Below, piece after piece: positions 7,785-17,542 of a DNA stretch of 64,000 nucleotides. The DNA lies in assembly GCF_017347085.1 (NCBI RefSeq), contig NZ_JADPSA010000019.1:1-64000 (forward strand). Direction: 5' to 3'. Made by a program: the position numbers and the translations under genes. The notes under the pieces are model-generated. The model ran no database searches. It was not told where the DNA came from and worked only from the letters and a program-made list of their open reading frames with translations. Each line of letters begins with the position of its first letter. Positions within the stretch are counted from its first letter, which is position 1. The DNA is from Nesterenkonia sp. E16_10. Lineage in GTDB: Bacteria > Actinomycetota > Actinomycetes > Actinomycetales > Micrococcaceae.

Positions 7785-8279
7785 CTAGAGGGGTTCTGAA
7801 TCCCCCGAGCGGAGCTTCGGTCCGCCCAGGTGCGTCACGGCGCTGGCGTACTTTGCGGTGAGCCGCTGCTGTGTCGCCGAGTACAGCGCGGCGAGCCGCT
7901 CCGCAGAGGTGTTGTCCTGGATGTCGGCATGCTTGACCACCAGGGACACCTCGCTGAGCAGGACCCGGGCGTAGTAGTCCTCGGGGGCCTCCGCTTCTCG
8001 GCGGGTCAGGTTGTCCACGGGCTCGCTGACGGTGGGGCCGAAGACGGCTCGCAGGTCCGCCAGCGTCACCTCGGTGTCCTCGACGACGTCGTGCAGCAGC
8101 GCGACGGTGCTGTACGGGGGTCCATAGCCATGGGCTCGCACGATCCCGGCCACGCGCCGAGGGTGGTCGATGTAGGGATTGCCCGCCTTGTCCACCTGAT
8201 CCCGGTGAGCGAGTTGGGCGATCAGGTCTGCGGCGGCGTCTTCCGCTGTTCCCGGTGCGGAGGAGTTCTCGATGCTCAT
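7785..8279 (-). CDS. HD-domain phosphohydrolase, SpoT-like, single domain
   Basis: 164 aa. GNPYIDHPRRVAG followed by ALLHDVVEDTEVTLADLRAVFG matches the HD-domain metal-binding core (H...HD...D) of small RelA/SpoT-like hydrolases. These either degrade (p)ppGpp (MESH1-like) or act on unknown nucleotides. No synthetase domain is present. ATG 8279 is chosen because the conserved fold starts shortly after it; the frame is open upstream to 8489, with another ATG at 8399. It lies just upstream of tRNA-Arg on the same strand, separated by the tRNA terminator. Confidence 0.75.
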   Translation of the reverse strand: MSIENSSAPGTAEDAAADLIAQLAHRDQVDKAGNPYIDHPRRVAGIVRAHGYGPPYSTVALLHDVVEDTEVTLADLRAVFGPTVSEPVDNLTRREAEAPEDYYARVLLSEVSLVVKHADIQDNTSAERLAALYSATQQRLTAKYASAVTHLGGPKLRSGDSEPL

Positions 8280-8461
8280 AGCAATCGGTGTCCGATCTGT
8301 TGGGAGACTGGGGCTCAGATCAGGGGCCGCGGGTGGCAGCAGCGGCGTCCCGCCCGCGTTCTTCCTGACAGTCCTGAGACTCTCATGACCCTCTGACATG
8401 CCGGCCACGTGGCCGAGGTGGTGGCAGCGAGTCGATTCCAGCTCCGCTGTCCACAGGCACG

Positions 8462-8500
8462 AAAAAGGCCCGCATCCTTGTCGTGACAAGAATGCGGGCC
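8462..8500 (-). terminator. Rho-independent terminator of tRNA-Arg
   Basis: An almost perfect 16-bp stem (GGCCCGCAT...ATGCGGGCC, one mismatch, 2-nt tip at 8483-8484) spans 8467-8500. On the minus strand it is followed by five T (8466-8462). It lies 13 bases downstream of the tRNA-Arg 3' end and separates it from the HD-domain gene. Confidence 0.85.
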
Positions 8501-8513
8501 TGATTTCTCTCTG

Positions 8514-8586
8514 TGCCCCCGGCGGGAATCGAACCCACGACTTTTGGTACCGGAAACCAACGCTCTATCCCCTGAGCTACGGAGGC
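8514..8586 (-). tRNA. tRNA-Arg (anticodon CCG)
   Basis: Full cloverleaf on the minus strand: acceptor GCCTCCG pairing with CGGGGGC (one G-U), D arm AGCTCAGGGGATAGAGC, anticodon stem TTGGT/ACCAA with loop TTCCGGT (anticodon CCG, reading CGG), and T arm GTGGGTTCGATTCCC. 73 nt with discriminator A; CCA is not encoded. It decodes a frequent Arg codon of this high-GC genome. Confidence 0.96.
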
Positions 8587-8665
8587 CCGCCAGCTGTGCA
8601 ATTCGAGGAACCGAGTTCCTCGAGCAACTGACCGATTTAGATTACCAGCATCCCACCGGTTCCAC

Positions 8666-8986
8666 CTAGCCGGTCACCGAGGTCGTGTAGCTCCAGAGCT
8701 CTGCGGACATGCCCACGGGCTTCTTCGGCGCCTCACCTGCAGACGCCTCGGCACCGCTGTGCGACCTCTGGAAGTCCTGCGAGGTGCGCCAGTTCTCGAA
8801 GGCCTCCTCGCTGGCCCATCGGGTGATGACCAGCCAGGTGGTGCGGTCATCGGTGGGCTCGAGCAGTTCAAACCCTTCGAAGCCTTCGGTGCCCTCCATG
8901 GAGTCGCGGCGGGCGGCGAACCGCTTGCCAAGCTCGTCGCCGGAGTCGGCAGGGACGGTGATGGCGTTGATCTTGATGATGCTCAT
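8666..8986 (-). CDS. Heme-degrading monooxygenase, MhuD/IsdG-like (ABM domain)
   Basis: 106-aa ABM-fold protein beginning MSIIKINAITVPADSG, very close in style to mycobacterial MhuD. The residues expected for heme degradation are in place: Asn7, Trp66 (AFENWR) and a His at 76 (RSHSG). Such dimers open heme to release iron. An insert of about ten Ala/Glu/Pro residues follows the His. Its own promoter presumably lies in the gap before the gamma-glutamyltransferase. An ABM protein with another substrate is the alternative. Confidence 0.8.
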   Translation of the reverse strand: MSIIKINAITVPADSGDELGKRFAARRDSMEGTEGFEGFELLEPTDDRTTWLVITRWASEEAFENWRTSQDFQRSHSGAEASAGEAPKKPVGMSAELWSYTTSVTG

Positions 8987-9047
8987 GGGGTCATCCTGTC
9001 AAAGTCCGCGGCCTCCGCACCAGGGGCCCGCGTGTCCGCCGCCATCG

Positions 9048-10844
9048 TCATCGTCCCGCCGCGTAGCCCTGGGCGCCGCGCGCGTTGGCGGCGGCGCGCA
9101 GCTGCCCGGTCTCAGGGTCCCGCGTGACGCAGGAGAGCCGACCCAGCGCCCAGTCTCCGGCCGCGGTCACCTGGTGTCCGCGTCGGCGCAGCCCCTCGAT
9201 GAGCTCTGCTCCGAGTCGGTCCTCCACCACGGCCCCGCCGGGTTCCCAGGCGCGTGGCCAGAAGGAACCGGGCATCGACGTCGTATGCAGGGTTGGAGCA
9301 TCGATGGCCTGCTGGGCGGTGTGCCCGCCGATGAGCATGCGCAGCAGCATCGGCAGCTGCCACTGATCCTGCTGGTCTCCGCCGGGGGTGCCCAGGGCGA
9401 TCAGCGGGGCGCCGTCCTTGATCACCAGCGTGGGCGTGAGCGTGGTGCGCGGACGCCTGCCCGGTTCCAGCCGTGAGGCGGAGCGCTCGTCCAGCCAGGT
9501 CATCTGCAGCCGGGTGCCCAGGCAGAAGCCGAGCCCTTCGATCACCGGCGAGGACTGGAGCCATCCGCCGGAGGGGGTCGCCGAGACGATGTTGCCCCAG
9601 CGGTCCACCACGTCCAGATGGCAGGTATCACCCTTGGTCTCCCCTGACCTGGACACCGTCGGCTCTCCGACTCCGGCGCCCGTGGCCGCATCGGAGATGT
9701 GCACCAGGGCCGGCAGCACCTGCTCCACCCCGGGAACCTCGCCCGGGCGGAACTCAGCAGAGGCCCGCTCGCTGATCAAGCCGCGGCGCTGGGCGGCGTA
9801 GTCCTCGGAGAGCAGGTGCTCCAGGTCCACCGGGACATCTCCGTAGTAGGTGTCACGGTCGGCCAGGGCCAGCTTCTGCGCCTCCAGGATCAGGTGGGCG
9901 CCGGCCTCGGTGCCGGGATCCAGCTGCTCGTCCGGGTAGCCCTCGAGGATCTTCAGCGCCTGCAGCAGCGCGGGCCCCTGGCCCCAGGGGCCGGACTTCG
10001 CGATGGTGTATCCGCGGAATTCGATGGACACCGGGTCTTCGTAGCCGGCGCTGTGCGAGGCGAAGTCCTCGGCGGTGATCACCCCGGAGTAGTCCCCGCC
10101 GTCGGAGTGCCGGTGCGGGGTCTTGACGAACTCCGCCGCCGCCTGGGCGACCCGTCCGGTCTTCCACTCCCGCCGTGCCGCCTCGATCTGCGCGACCCGC
10201 CCCGAGGCGCCCTCACCGGCGGCGACGAGTTCGCGCAGCACCAGCGCGTACTCGGGGTTGCGCACGATCTGCCCCGGCTCGGGGACCTTGCCCTCAGGCA
10301 TCCACAGCGCCGCCGAGGTGGGCCAGTGCTCCTGGAAGAGCTCGGCGACGGCGCGGATCGCTCGCGCCGCACCGGGCAGGATCGGGTGCCCCTGCTCCGC
10401 GTAGCCGATGGCGAAGTCGAGCACCTCGGCGAGGTCCCAGGTCCCGTGATCGCGCAGCAGCACCAACCAGGCGTCGACGGCGGCCGGGACGGCGGCTGCG
10501 AGCGCACCGGCGCCGGGGACGTTCTCGAGTCCGAGCGCCCGGTAGTGCTGGATCAGGGCTCCGGCAGGCGCCGGCCCCTGACCCATGAGCACCTGCGGGC
10601 TCGAAGGCTCCCCCGCGGTGGCGAAGATCCCGACCATGTCACCGCCTGGGCCATTGAGGTGCGGCTCCACCACGTGCAGCACGAAGGCCCCGGCTACCGA
10701 CGCGTCGAAGGCGTTGCCGCCGCGTTCCAACACCGCCTGCGAGGAGGCGGTGGCGAGCCAGTGCGTGGACGCCGTCATCCCGAAGTGGCCCTCCAGCGTG
10801 GGCCGGGTGGTGAAGGTCTCGGCGTGGGTGAACGTCATGGGCAC
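9048..10844 (-). CDS. Gamma-glutamyltransferase family protein
   Basis: 598-aa Ntn hydrolase made as a precursor that cleaves itself before a catalytic Thr. The candidate nucleophile is Thr407 in KGDTCHLDVVDRWGN, followed by SATPSGGW and, later, LGTPGGDQQDQWQ, the GGT glycine-rich loop. The large-subunit start has GGNAFDASVAGAFVLHVVEP, also diagnostic. No signal peptide is evident, so it may be cytoplasmic, like many actinobacterial YwrD-type relatives. It may act on gamma-glutamyl compounds or acylated substrates; the exact substrate is open. ATG 10844 is preceded by a GGAGTGCC stretch. No operon partner. Confidence 0.92.
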   Translation of the reverse strand: MPMTFTHAETFTTRPTLEGHFGMTASTHWLATASSQAVLERGGNAFDASVAGAFVLHVVEPHLNGPGGDMVGIFATAGEPSSPQVLMGQGPAPAGALIQHYRALGLENVPGAGALAAAVPAAVDAWLVLLRDHGTWDLAEVLDFAIGYAEQGHPILPGAARAIRAVAELFQEHWPTSAALWMPEGKVPEPGQIVRNPEYALVLRELVAAGEGASGRVAQIEAARREWKTGRVAQAAAEFVKTPHRHSDGGDYSGVITAEDFASHSAGYEDPVSIEFRGYTIAKSGPWGQGPALLQALKILEGYPDEQLDPGTEAGAHLILEAQKLALADRDTYYGDVPVDLEHLLSEDYAAQRRGLISERASAEFRPGEVPGVEQVLPALVHISDAATGAGVGEPTVSRSGETKGDTCHLDVVDRWGNIVSATPSGGWLQSSPVIEGLGFCLGTRLQMTWLDERSASRLEPGRRPRTTLTPTLVIKDGAPLIALGTPGGDQQDQWQLPMLLRMLIGGHTAQQAIDAPTLHTTSMPGSFWPRAWEPGGAVVEDRLGAELIEGLRRRGHQVTAAGDWALGRLSCVTRDPETGQLRAAANARGAQGYAAGR

Positions 10845-10929
10845 TCCTGAGGCGTCGGTGCGAGGATCGAGCAGACACCCATCCGTCGCTTTAGTTGCTT
10901 ATGCAAACCAGACTACGGGATAGGGGCCG

Positions 10930-12525
10930 TCAGAAGAGCGCCGGCTGACTCGGCGCCGCGGCGGCGGTGGTCAGCGCCCCCTGGTGGGGCACCCGCTGGT
11001 TGGACGCCGCCTGATTCGTCGCCGCCCCACTGGGCGCCGGGGAGTCCGGGTCCTTGCGCTCGCGCCACATCAGGTCTGCGGGCTTGTCGAAGCCGTGACG
11101 ACCCCGGGCGGCGCGCGCGGAGTCGGCCAGCCAGTGCCGGTATTCCTTCGACGCGTAGGAGCCTCCGCCGTAGATCCGGCGGTACTTCGCCACCAGGGCG
11201 GGATACTCTCGGGCCAGCCACGCCATGAACCACTCGCGGGCGCCGGGACGCAGGTGCAGCGCGCCGGTGGTGACATAGCTGGCGCCGGCCTCGGCAAGTG
11301 CCGCATGCAGGGTGTCGATGCGCTCCTCGCCGTCGGTGAGCCAGGGCAGGATCGGCATGGCCAGCACGGAACAGTCCAGCCCGGCATCGGTGATGGAGCG
11401 GATCAGGTTCAATCGCGCCCGCGGGTCAGGCGTTCCCGGCTCCACCTTCTGCTGAAGCTCCGGGTCCATGACTGCCAGGGAGACTGCCACAGAGACCGGC
11501 ACCTGCTTGGCCGCCTCCTGGAGCAGCGGAAGGTCGCGCTTGAGCAGCGGCCCCTTGGTCAGAATGGAGAACGGCGTCCCGGAATCGGCGAGCGCCCGGA
11601 TGATTCCGGGCATCAGCCGGTAGCGGCCCTCGGCGCGCTGATATGGATCGGTATTGGTCCCCAGCGCCACGTGCTCGCGCTTCCACGAGGGCCGATTCAC
11701 CTCGGCGCGGAGGACCTCGGCGACGTTGGTCTTCACGATGATCTGCGTGTCGAAGTCCCGGCCCGCGTCGAGGTCGAGATACTCGTGGGTCTTCCGCGCG
11801 AAGCAGTTGTGACTGATCACCCCGTTGGCGATGAAGTCGCCGGTGCTGGTCGTCATGTCGATCAGAGGCTCACTTCGGCCCAATGCTTCGATCCCAGTGA
11901 TGCCCAGGGCCTCACTGGTTTCCACGAGACTTCCCCACAGCCTCGCCTCGACCGCTGTCGGCTCCGGCGCTGAATACAGCTCGGGAGACATGCCAAGGCC
12001 GAATCCCATAAGTCGGTTGTTGACAGTCAGAGTGGGGCGCTGCGACCCATCCTCTGGCCGAGCCACGTACTTCCACCCACGCTCTGTCAGGAACCGATGA
12101 TCCCCGCTGGCCACGATCTCCGTCCCATCACGGAGCGTGACGCGGAACGCAGGCTTCTCCGTCCCCCATTTCGCAGACACCTCAGAGCGGACGAACCGGC
12201 GGTACTTGCCGTCAAACTCGGTGCCGACGACGGTGTCGCCCACCAGGACGTTGCGCAGCAGCTTCTGACGGCCGTCCGCCATGAGAATCAGAGTCTCTGG
12301 GCTCAGGCAGTAGACGCACTGGTGGAGGCATCCCCGGGTGGGGTTCACGGTCCAGGAGAACGGCATGTTCGACTGACCAGGCACCTTGTTGAGCGCGGTC
12401 TTCGCTGCCACCTCGTGGAAGGTCACGCCTTCGAACTCCGGGGTGCGCACCGAGCGCATCAGCCCCTTGAGCGGGATGAGAGCCGCGCCCTCACCCTCTT
12501 GCACTGCCTGTCCCTGCCACCTCAT
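10930..12525 (-). CDS. Rv2578c-family radical SAM protein with an in-frame intein
   Basis: 531-aa precursor. The host protein (363 aa after splicing) is an SplB-like radical SAM enzyme. Its CxxxCxxC [4Fe-4S] motif is split: GCLHQCVY (to residue 72), the intein (73-240), then CFARKTHEY. Splicing rejoins GCLHQCVYCFARKTH and restores the third cluster Cys. Downstream are ALGTNTDPYQRAEGRYRLM and SILTKGPLLKRDL, typical of this family. Mycobacterial Rv2578c is, from memory, a LexA-regulon gene, and a LexA-like box precedes this one, so a role in DNA damage response is likely. The enzymatic reaction is unknown. The C-terminal 35 residues are Ala/Gln/Pro rich. Confidence 0.93.
   Translation of the reverse strand: MRWQGQAVQEGEGAALIPLKGLMRSVRTPEFEGVTFHEVAAKTALNKVPGQSNMPFSWTVNPTRGCLHQCVYCLSPETLILMADGRQKLLRNVLVGDTVVGTEFDGKYRRFVRSEVSAKWGTEKPAFRVTLRDGTEIVASGDHRFLTERGWKYVARPEDGSQRPTLTVNNRLMGFGLGMSPELYSAPEPTAVEARLWGSLVETSEALGITGIEALGRSEPLIDMTTSTGDFIANGVISHNCFARKTHEYLDLDAGRDFDTQIIVKTNVAEVLRAEVNRPSWKREHVALGTNTDPYQRAEGRYRLMPGIIRALADSGTPFSILTKGPLLKRDLPLLQEAAKQVPVSVAVSLAVMDPELQQKVEPGTPDPRARLNLIRSITDAGLDCSVLAMPILPWLTDGEERIDTLHAALAEAGASYVTTGALHLRPGAREWFMAWLAREYPALVAKYRRIYGGGSYASKEYRHWLADSARAARGRHGFDKPADLMWRERKDPDSPAPSGAATNQAASNQRVPHQGALTTAAAAPSQPALF
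11806..12309 (-). other. Mini-intein (168 aa) in the radical SAM gene
   Basis: The intein starts at Cys1 (CLSPETLILMADG, splicing block A) and ends VISHN with penultimate His167 and Asn168 (block G), followed by Cys+1 of the C-extein. Block B is VASGDHRFLT, with Ser where most inteins have Thr, and block F is DMTTSTGDFIANG. With 168 residues and no LAGLIDADG motifs it lacks a homing endonuclease. The insertion point is the third Cys of the radical SAM cluster motif, so the host enzyme cannot assemble its cluster until splicing. GC looks slightly lower than the flanks (about 60% in one sampled line). Confidence 0.93.
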
Positions 12526-12532
12526 GAAGCTA

Positions 12533-12550
12533 TTCGAACATAGTTTCGAA
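12533..12550. promoter_or_regulatory. LexA/SOS-box-like operator
   Basis: TTCGAACATAGTTTCGAA lies 8 bp upstream of the radical SAM start codon. It matches the Gram-positive/actinobacterial SOS box (TCGAACNNNNGTTCGA) with one mismatch and forms a 7-bp-arm inverted repeat when one flanking A/T on each side is included. The position so near the start codon would block transcription initiation. Inference from motif only. Confidence 0.7.
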
Positions 12551-12562
12551 TGAGTGTCGAGA

Positions 12563-13645
12563 TCAGCTCACCAGCAGCAGCACCGAACCCAGCCCGGTCC
12601 CCACCGCCAGGACCGTGCCGCCGGCGCCGAGCAGCAGCGCGGGACCACCCTCACGCAGCAGTCGTCGCAGGTCCACCGAGGCCCCGACGCCGACCATTGC
12701 GGTGGTCAGCAGCATCGTGGTCACGTCCGCTGCGAAGTCCAGGGTGGGTGCGGGCAGCTCGGTCACCGAGCGCAGCAGCATCATCGCCAGGAATCCGAGC
12801 ACGAAGAGCGGGATCAGCGGTGGCCGGTTCCCGGCGCCCTGATGGTCGGCGGTGATGCGACGACGACGCCCGGCCAGGCTGATCCCGGCCACCACCGGCG
12901 CCAGCAGCACCACCCGGGCCAGCTTGACCAGGGTCGCGGTGGCCAGGGCCGCGGCACCGACGACTCCCCCGGCGGCGACCACCTGCCCCACCTCGTGGAT
13001 GCTGGCGCCGATCCAGACACCGAGCTGTTCCTCACCGAGGCCCAGCAGAGCTCCCAGCGCGGGCAGGGCGAGCAGCGCCAGGGTGCCGTAGAGGGTGACC
13101 ACGGCGACCGCGGCCGCGGCCGCGGACTGCACCGGGGCGCCGTCGTCGTCCTTGCCGTCGCCGCGGTCGATCGCGGCTGCGGCGGCGGCCACCGCCGAGG
13201 CGCCGCAGATCGCCGTGCCGGTGGCCAGCAGCGTGGTCATTCCCCGCGGGGCGCCCAGCAGCCGCCCCAGACCGAGCATGCCGAAGAAGGTCACCCCGAC
13301 GGTGACCACGACGACGGCGAGCACCTGCCAGCCCAGGCCGAGCAGGTCTCCCAGCGCGAGCTGGAGCCCGAGCAGCACGATGCCCGCGCGGAGCAGCTTC
13401 TTGGCTCCCCAGCCGAGGCCCCGCTCCGCCCAGGCCGGCACCCAGCCCAGGCTGCGCAGCGCGATCCCGGCCAGGACGGCGATCAGCAGTCCGGAGACCA
13501 CTGGGATCAGCTCGGCGATCAGCCGATGGGCGGCGATCGCGATGATCAGCGCCAGCGCGATCCCGGGGAGGATCAGCGCGGCTTCGCGCCAGACGCGCGC
13601 GAGCCTCGAGGTCAGGGCGGTGGTCAGGGCGGAGAGAGCAGGCAC
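12563..13645 (-). CDS. YeiH family putative sulfate exporter
   Basis: About 360-aa integral membrane protein with roughly ten hydrophobic segments. The family signature GASIHEVGQVVAAGGVVG and ATGTAICGASAVAAAAAAI are clear. YeiH/UPF0324 proteins are annotated as putative sulfate exporters; the function is weakly established. GTG 13645 is chosen because it begins shortly before the first helix and is 35 bp from the divergent tgt start. The open frame continues upstream into tgt on the opposite strand without homology. Confidence 0.88.
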   Translation of the reverse strand: MPALSALTTALTSRLARVWREAALILPGIALALIIAIAAHRLIAELIPVVSGLLIAVLAGIALRSLGWVPAWAERGLGWGAKKLLRAGIVLLGLQLALGDLLGLGWQVLAVVVVTVGVTFFGMLGLGRLLGAPRGMTTLLATGTAICGASAVAAAAAAIDRGDGKDDDGAPVQSAAAAAVAVVTLYGTLALLALPALGALLGLGEEQLGVWIGASIHEVGQVVAAGGVVGAAALATATLVKLARVVLLAPVVAGISLAGRRRRITADHQGAGNRPPLIPLFVLGFLAMMLLRSVTELPAPTLDFAADVTTMLLTTAMVGVGASVDLRRLLREGGPALLLGAGGTVLAVGTGLGSVLLLVS

Positions 13646-13671
13646 CGGATAAGCATAGGACCCTGGCCTAG

Positions 13672-15027
<1,356 letters not shown>

Positions 15028-15089
15028 CCAGCGGGCCGACAGACAGACTCGGCACCCTGCGGGCCAGGTCAGTTCTCTGGTCTGGCTGA

Positions 15090-15124
15090 GCGCTGAGGAG
15101 GAGTCACTCATTCCTGCTCAGCGC
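15090..15124. terminator. Hairpin downstream of tgt
   Basis: GCGCTGAG...CTCAGCGC forms a stem of 8 bp that extends by AGGA/TCCT after one mismatch, with a short loop. There is no T-run on either strand, so termination would be factor-assisted; the position after tgt supports a terminator role. Confidence 0.4.
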
Positions 15125-15213
15125 GTCATGCGACCATCGGCCTGAAGTTGCACAATCGAACCACTTGAGGTGCACTAAGTCACAGCTCTTGGGCCTGGTG
15201 ACCCTTGCGGCCA

Positions 15214-17337
15214 ATGCCTCAGCACCTCAGGATCGATCCAGGCAGGACCATTGTGCGCCAACCCCCACCCGCGAGCGGTCACGCTCCGACCGCTGACCGC
15301 CACTCCGCCTGGGCGGGTCCGGAACGCCGCTACCGACCCGAGATCCACGGTCTGCGCGGCCTCGCGATCCTCGGAGTGGTGCTCTTCCACCTCTTCGGCG
15401 CGGGCAGAGTCTCCGGCGGCATCGATATCTTCCTGGCGATCTCCGGGTTCCTGTTCACCGCCATGCTGCTGCGCGAAGCAGTCGAGAGCGGCGGCACGAT
15501 CCGCGTGGGCCGGTACCTGGCACGGCTCGCGAGACGGCTGCTTCCGCCGGCGGCGCTGGTCATCCTGGTCACCACCCTGGCCGGGCTGCTCCTCTTCCCA
15601 GAGACTCGGCATGCTCAGCTTCTGGCCGAGGCCCGAGCCTCCCTGCTCTACTTCGAGAACCTCGAGCTGATCCGCTCGCAGCTGACCTACGGGGCCGCCG
15701 GTCCAGAGACGAGTCCCTTCCAGCACTTCTGGTCGCTCTCCGTGCAGGGCCAGTTCTACCTCCTCTGGCCCCTGGTCGCGCTGGCAGCAGTGCTCCTGGC
15801 CAGACGGGCTGGACGCAGTCCGATCCTGGTCATGGGGGTGATGACCGGTCTCATCGTCCTGGCCTCGTTCGGCTACGCCGTCTACATGGGCGGGGCCAGT
15901 CAGGACGACGCGTATCTGATGACGCGGACCCGCTTCTGGGAACTCGGCTTCGGCGGGCTGCTGGCGCTGCTGGGCTCCACCCTGACGCTGCCGCGCCGCT
16001 GGCGCCGACCGGCCGGCTGGGGCGGCGTCGCCCTCATCATCACCACCGGATTCGTGCTCGACGGCGCGGCGCTGTTCCCCGGCCCGTGGGCGCTATGGCC
16101 GCTGCTGGGCCTGTCGCTGGTCCTGGCCGCCGCAGGTCCCGAGGGCGGAGCGAAGGACTCCGCCACGACGGCGACCCGAGCGCTCTCGGCGCCCCTCTTC
16201 ACCTGGCTCGGGGATCGCGCGTACGCCCTCTACCTCTGGCACTGGCCGCTGCTGATCTTCTACCTCGAGATCAGGGACCGGCCTGCACTCGGGGTCCGTG
16301 GGGCTCTGATCGTTCTGGCCGCCTCTCTGATGCTGGCGGTGCTGACCCACCGGTGGGTCGAGCGCCCGGTGACCCGCGTCTCCGCCCGCATCTCCCCGCG
16401 AGTGCCCCTGGCGATGGCGGCGACGGTGCTGCTGATCGGCGGCTCCGCGAGCAGCTACGCCATCCACCAGATCGACCTCCAGCGCAGCGAGGCCCCCTCC
16501 CTGGCCGAGCTTGATCATCGGGACTATCCGGGAGCACTGGCCACGCTGGCCGGCACCGAAGCCCCGAGGAACGTGGACTTCGTCCCCGATCCGCAGACAC
16601 TGGCGCAGAGCCGGCCGGACTACTACGGCTGGGGATGCCGACAGGAAATCGGCGACGGGCCCGGCCGCGGTGAGGTTCTGGTCTGCGAAGACCCCGACAG
16701 ACCCGCTGACCCGGACCTGACCGTGATGGTCACCGGAGGCTCACATGCGGGGCAGTGGCACCACGCCTGGAGGATGTTGGCGGCGCAGAACAACTGGGAG
16801 CTGCTGATCGCCGATAAGTCGGCCTGCATCTTCACGGAGGCCTCGGACCCCGAGAACGACCAGTGCCACGAATGGAACCTCAACCTGCTCGACGTGGTCT
16901 CCGAACGTGAACCGGACCTGGTGTTCACCGCCGGCACCCGGGTGCCCAACGACGACAGCCCGGAGAGCATCCCGCCGGGGGCCCCGCAGAAATGGCAACA
17001 GATCATGGACCGCGGCTCCGAGGTGCTGGTGATGCGCGGGACCCCACGGCGTGAGGACTCGGTGGCGGAGTGTCTCGCCCAGGAGGCGGACGCCGAGGCC
17101 TGCGGGATGGACCCGATCAGCTACCGGGACACCAACCCGCTCACCGAAACCAACCTGCCCGAGGACTTGTTCACCGTGGACATGACCGAGCACCTGTGTT
17201 TCGAGCAGATCTGCCCCGCGGTGATCGGCAACATCGCGGTCTACTACGACAAGAGTCACCTTTCAAACCACTACGTGGAATCCATGGCGCCGCTGCTGGA
17301 GGAGAAGCTCCGTCAGGAGATGCCACACCTGTTCTGA
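15214..17337 (+). CDS. OafA/YrhL-type acyltransferase with C-terminal SGNH domain
   Basis: About 707-aa membrane protein that likely O-acetylates a surface polysaccharide or peptidoglycan. Residues about 45-420 form an acyltransferase-3 domain with ten or so helices, starting with the motif HGLRGLAILGVVLFHLFGAG and GGIDIFLAISGFL (the conserved H-x-x and IF-x-x-SG-F pattern). After the last helix, residues about 460-705 form an extracytoplasmic SGNH hydrolase-like domain with GGSHAGQW and a C-terminal DKSHLSNHYV (Asp-x-x-His). The frame also allows a TTG start at 15205; ATG 15214 is preferred. It stands alone, with no glycan cluster around it. Confidence 0.9.
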   Translation: MPQHLRIDPGRTIVRQPPPASGHAPTADRHSAWAGPERRYRPEIHGLRGLAILGVVLFHLFGAGRVSGGIDIFLAISGFLFTAMLLREAVESGGTIRVGRYLARLARRLLPPAALVILVTTLAGLLLFPETRHAQLLAEARASLLYFENLELIRSQLTYGAAGPETSPFQHFWSLSVQGQFYLLWPLVALAAVLLARRAGRSPILVMGVMTGLIVLASFGYAVYMGGASQDDAYLMTRTRFWELGFGGLLALLGSTLTLPRRWRRPAGWGGVALIITTGFVLDGAALFPGPWALWPLLGLSLVLAAAGPEGGAKDSATTATRALSAPLFTWLGDRAYALYLWHWPLLIFYLEIRDRPALGVRGALIVLAASLMLAVLTHRWVERPVTRVSARISPRVPLAMAATVLLIGGSASSYAIHQIDLQRSEAPSLAELDHRDYPGALATLAGTEAPRNVDFVPDPQTLAQSRPDYYGWGCRQEIGDGPGRGEVLVCEDPDRPADPDLTVMVTGGSHAGQWHHAWRMLAAQNNWELLIADKSACIFTEASDPENDQCHEWNLNLLDVVSEREPDLVFTAGTRVPNDDSPESIPPGAPQKWQQIMDRGSEVLVMRGTPRREDSVAECLAQEADAEACGMDPISYRDTNPLTETNLPEDLFTVDMTEHLCFEQICPAVIGNIAVYYDKSHLSNHYVESMAPLLEEKLRQEMPHLF

Positions 17338-17436
17338 GTCGCGCACACCCTCGTCGTCCTCCGCCGGACTGCATCTCTGCTCCGCCTCCTCGGTTTGCAT
17401 CTTCCTGGGCCAACCCCTAAGTTGCAGCACAGAACG

Positions 17437-17526
17437 CATCATCCAGAGCGACTGAGAGACCTGGCTCCATGACGTCGCAGCAACCCCATCCTTCGGGATG
17501 AGCAGGTGCTACCGCCAGGATCGATG
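17437..17526 (+). ncRNA. SAM-I (S-box) riboswitch
   Basis: The leader shows the S-box core in order: CCAGAG, GAGAGACCTGGCTC, TGACGTCGCAGCAACC, a small GGGATG hairpin, then AGGTGCTACCGCCAGGA. P1 closes by CATC-ATCC (17437-17444) with GGAT-C-GATG (17518-17526), leaving one bulged C. The Shine-Dalgarno AAAGG follows directly (17527 on), so SAM binding probably hides the ribosome site (translational control). The downstream gene is the OsmC-like protein, co-transcribed with a symporter. Confidence 0.88.
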
Positions 17527-17542
17527 AAAGGTGAGATGTCCC

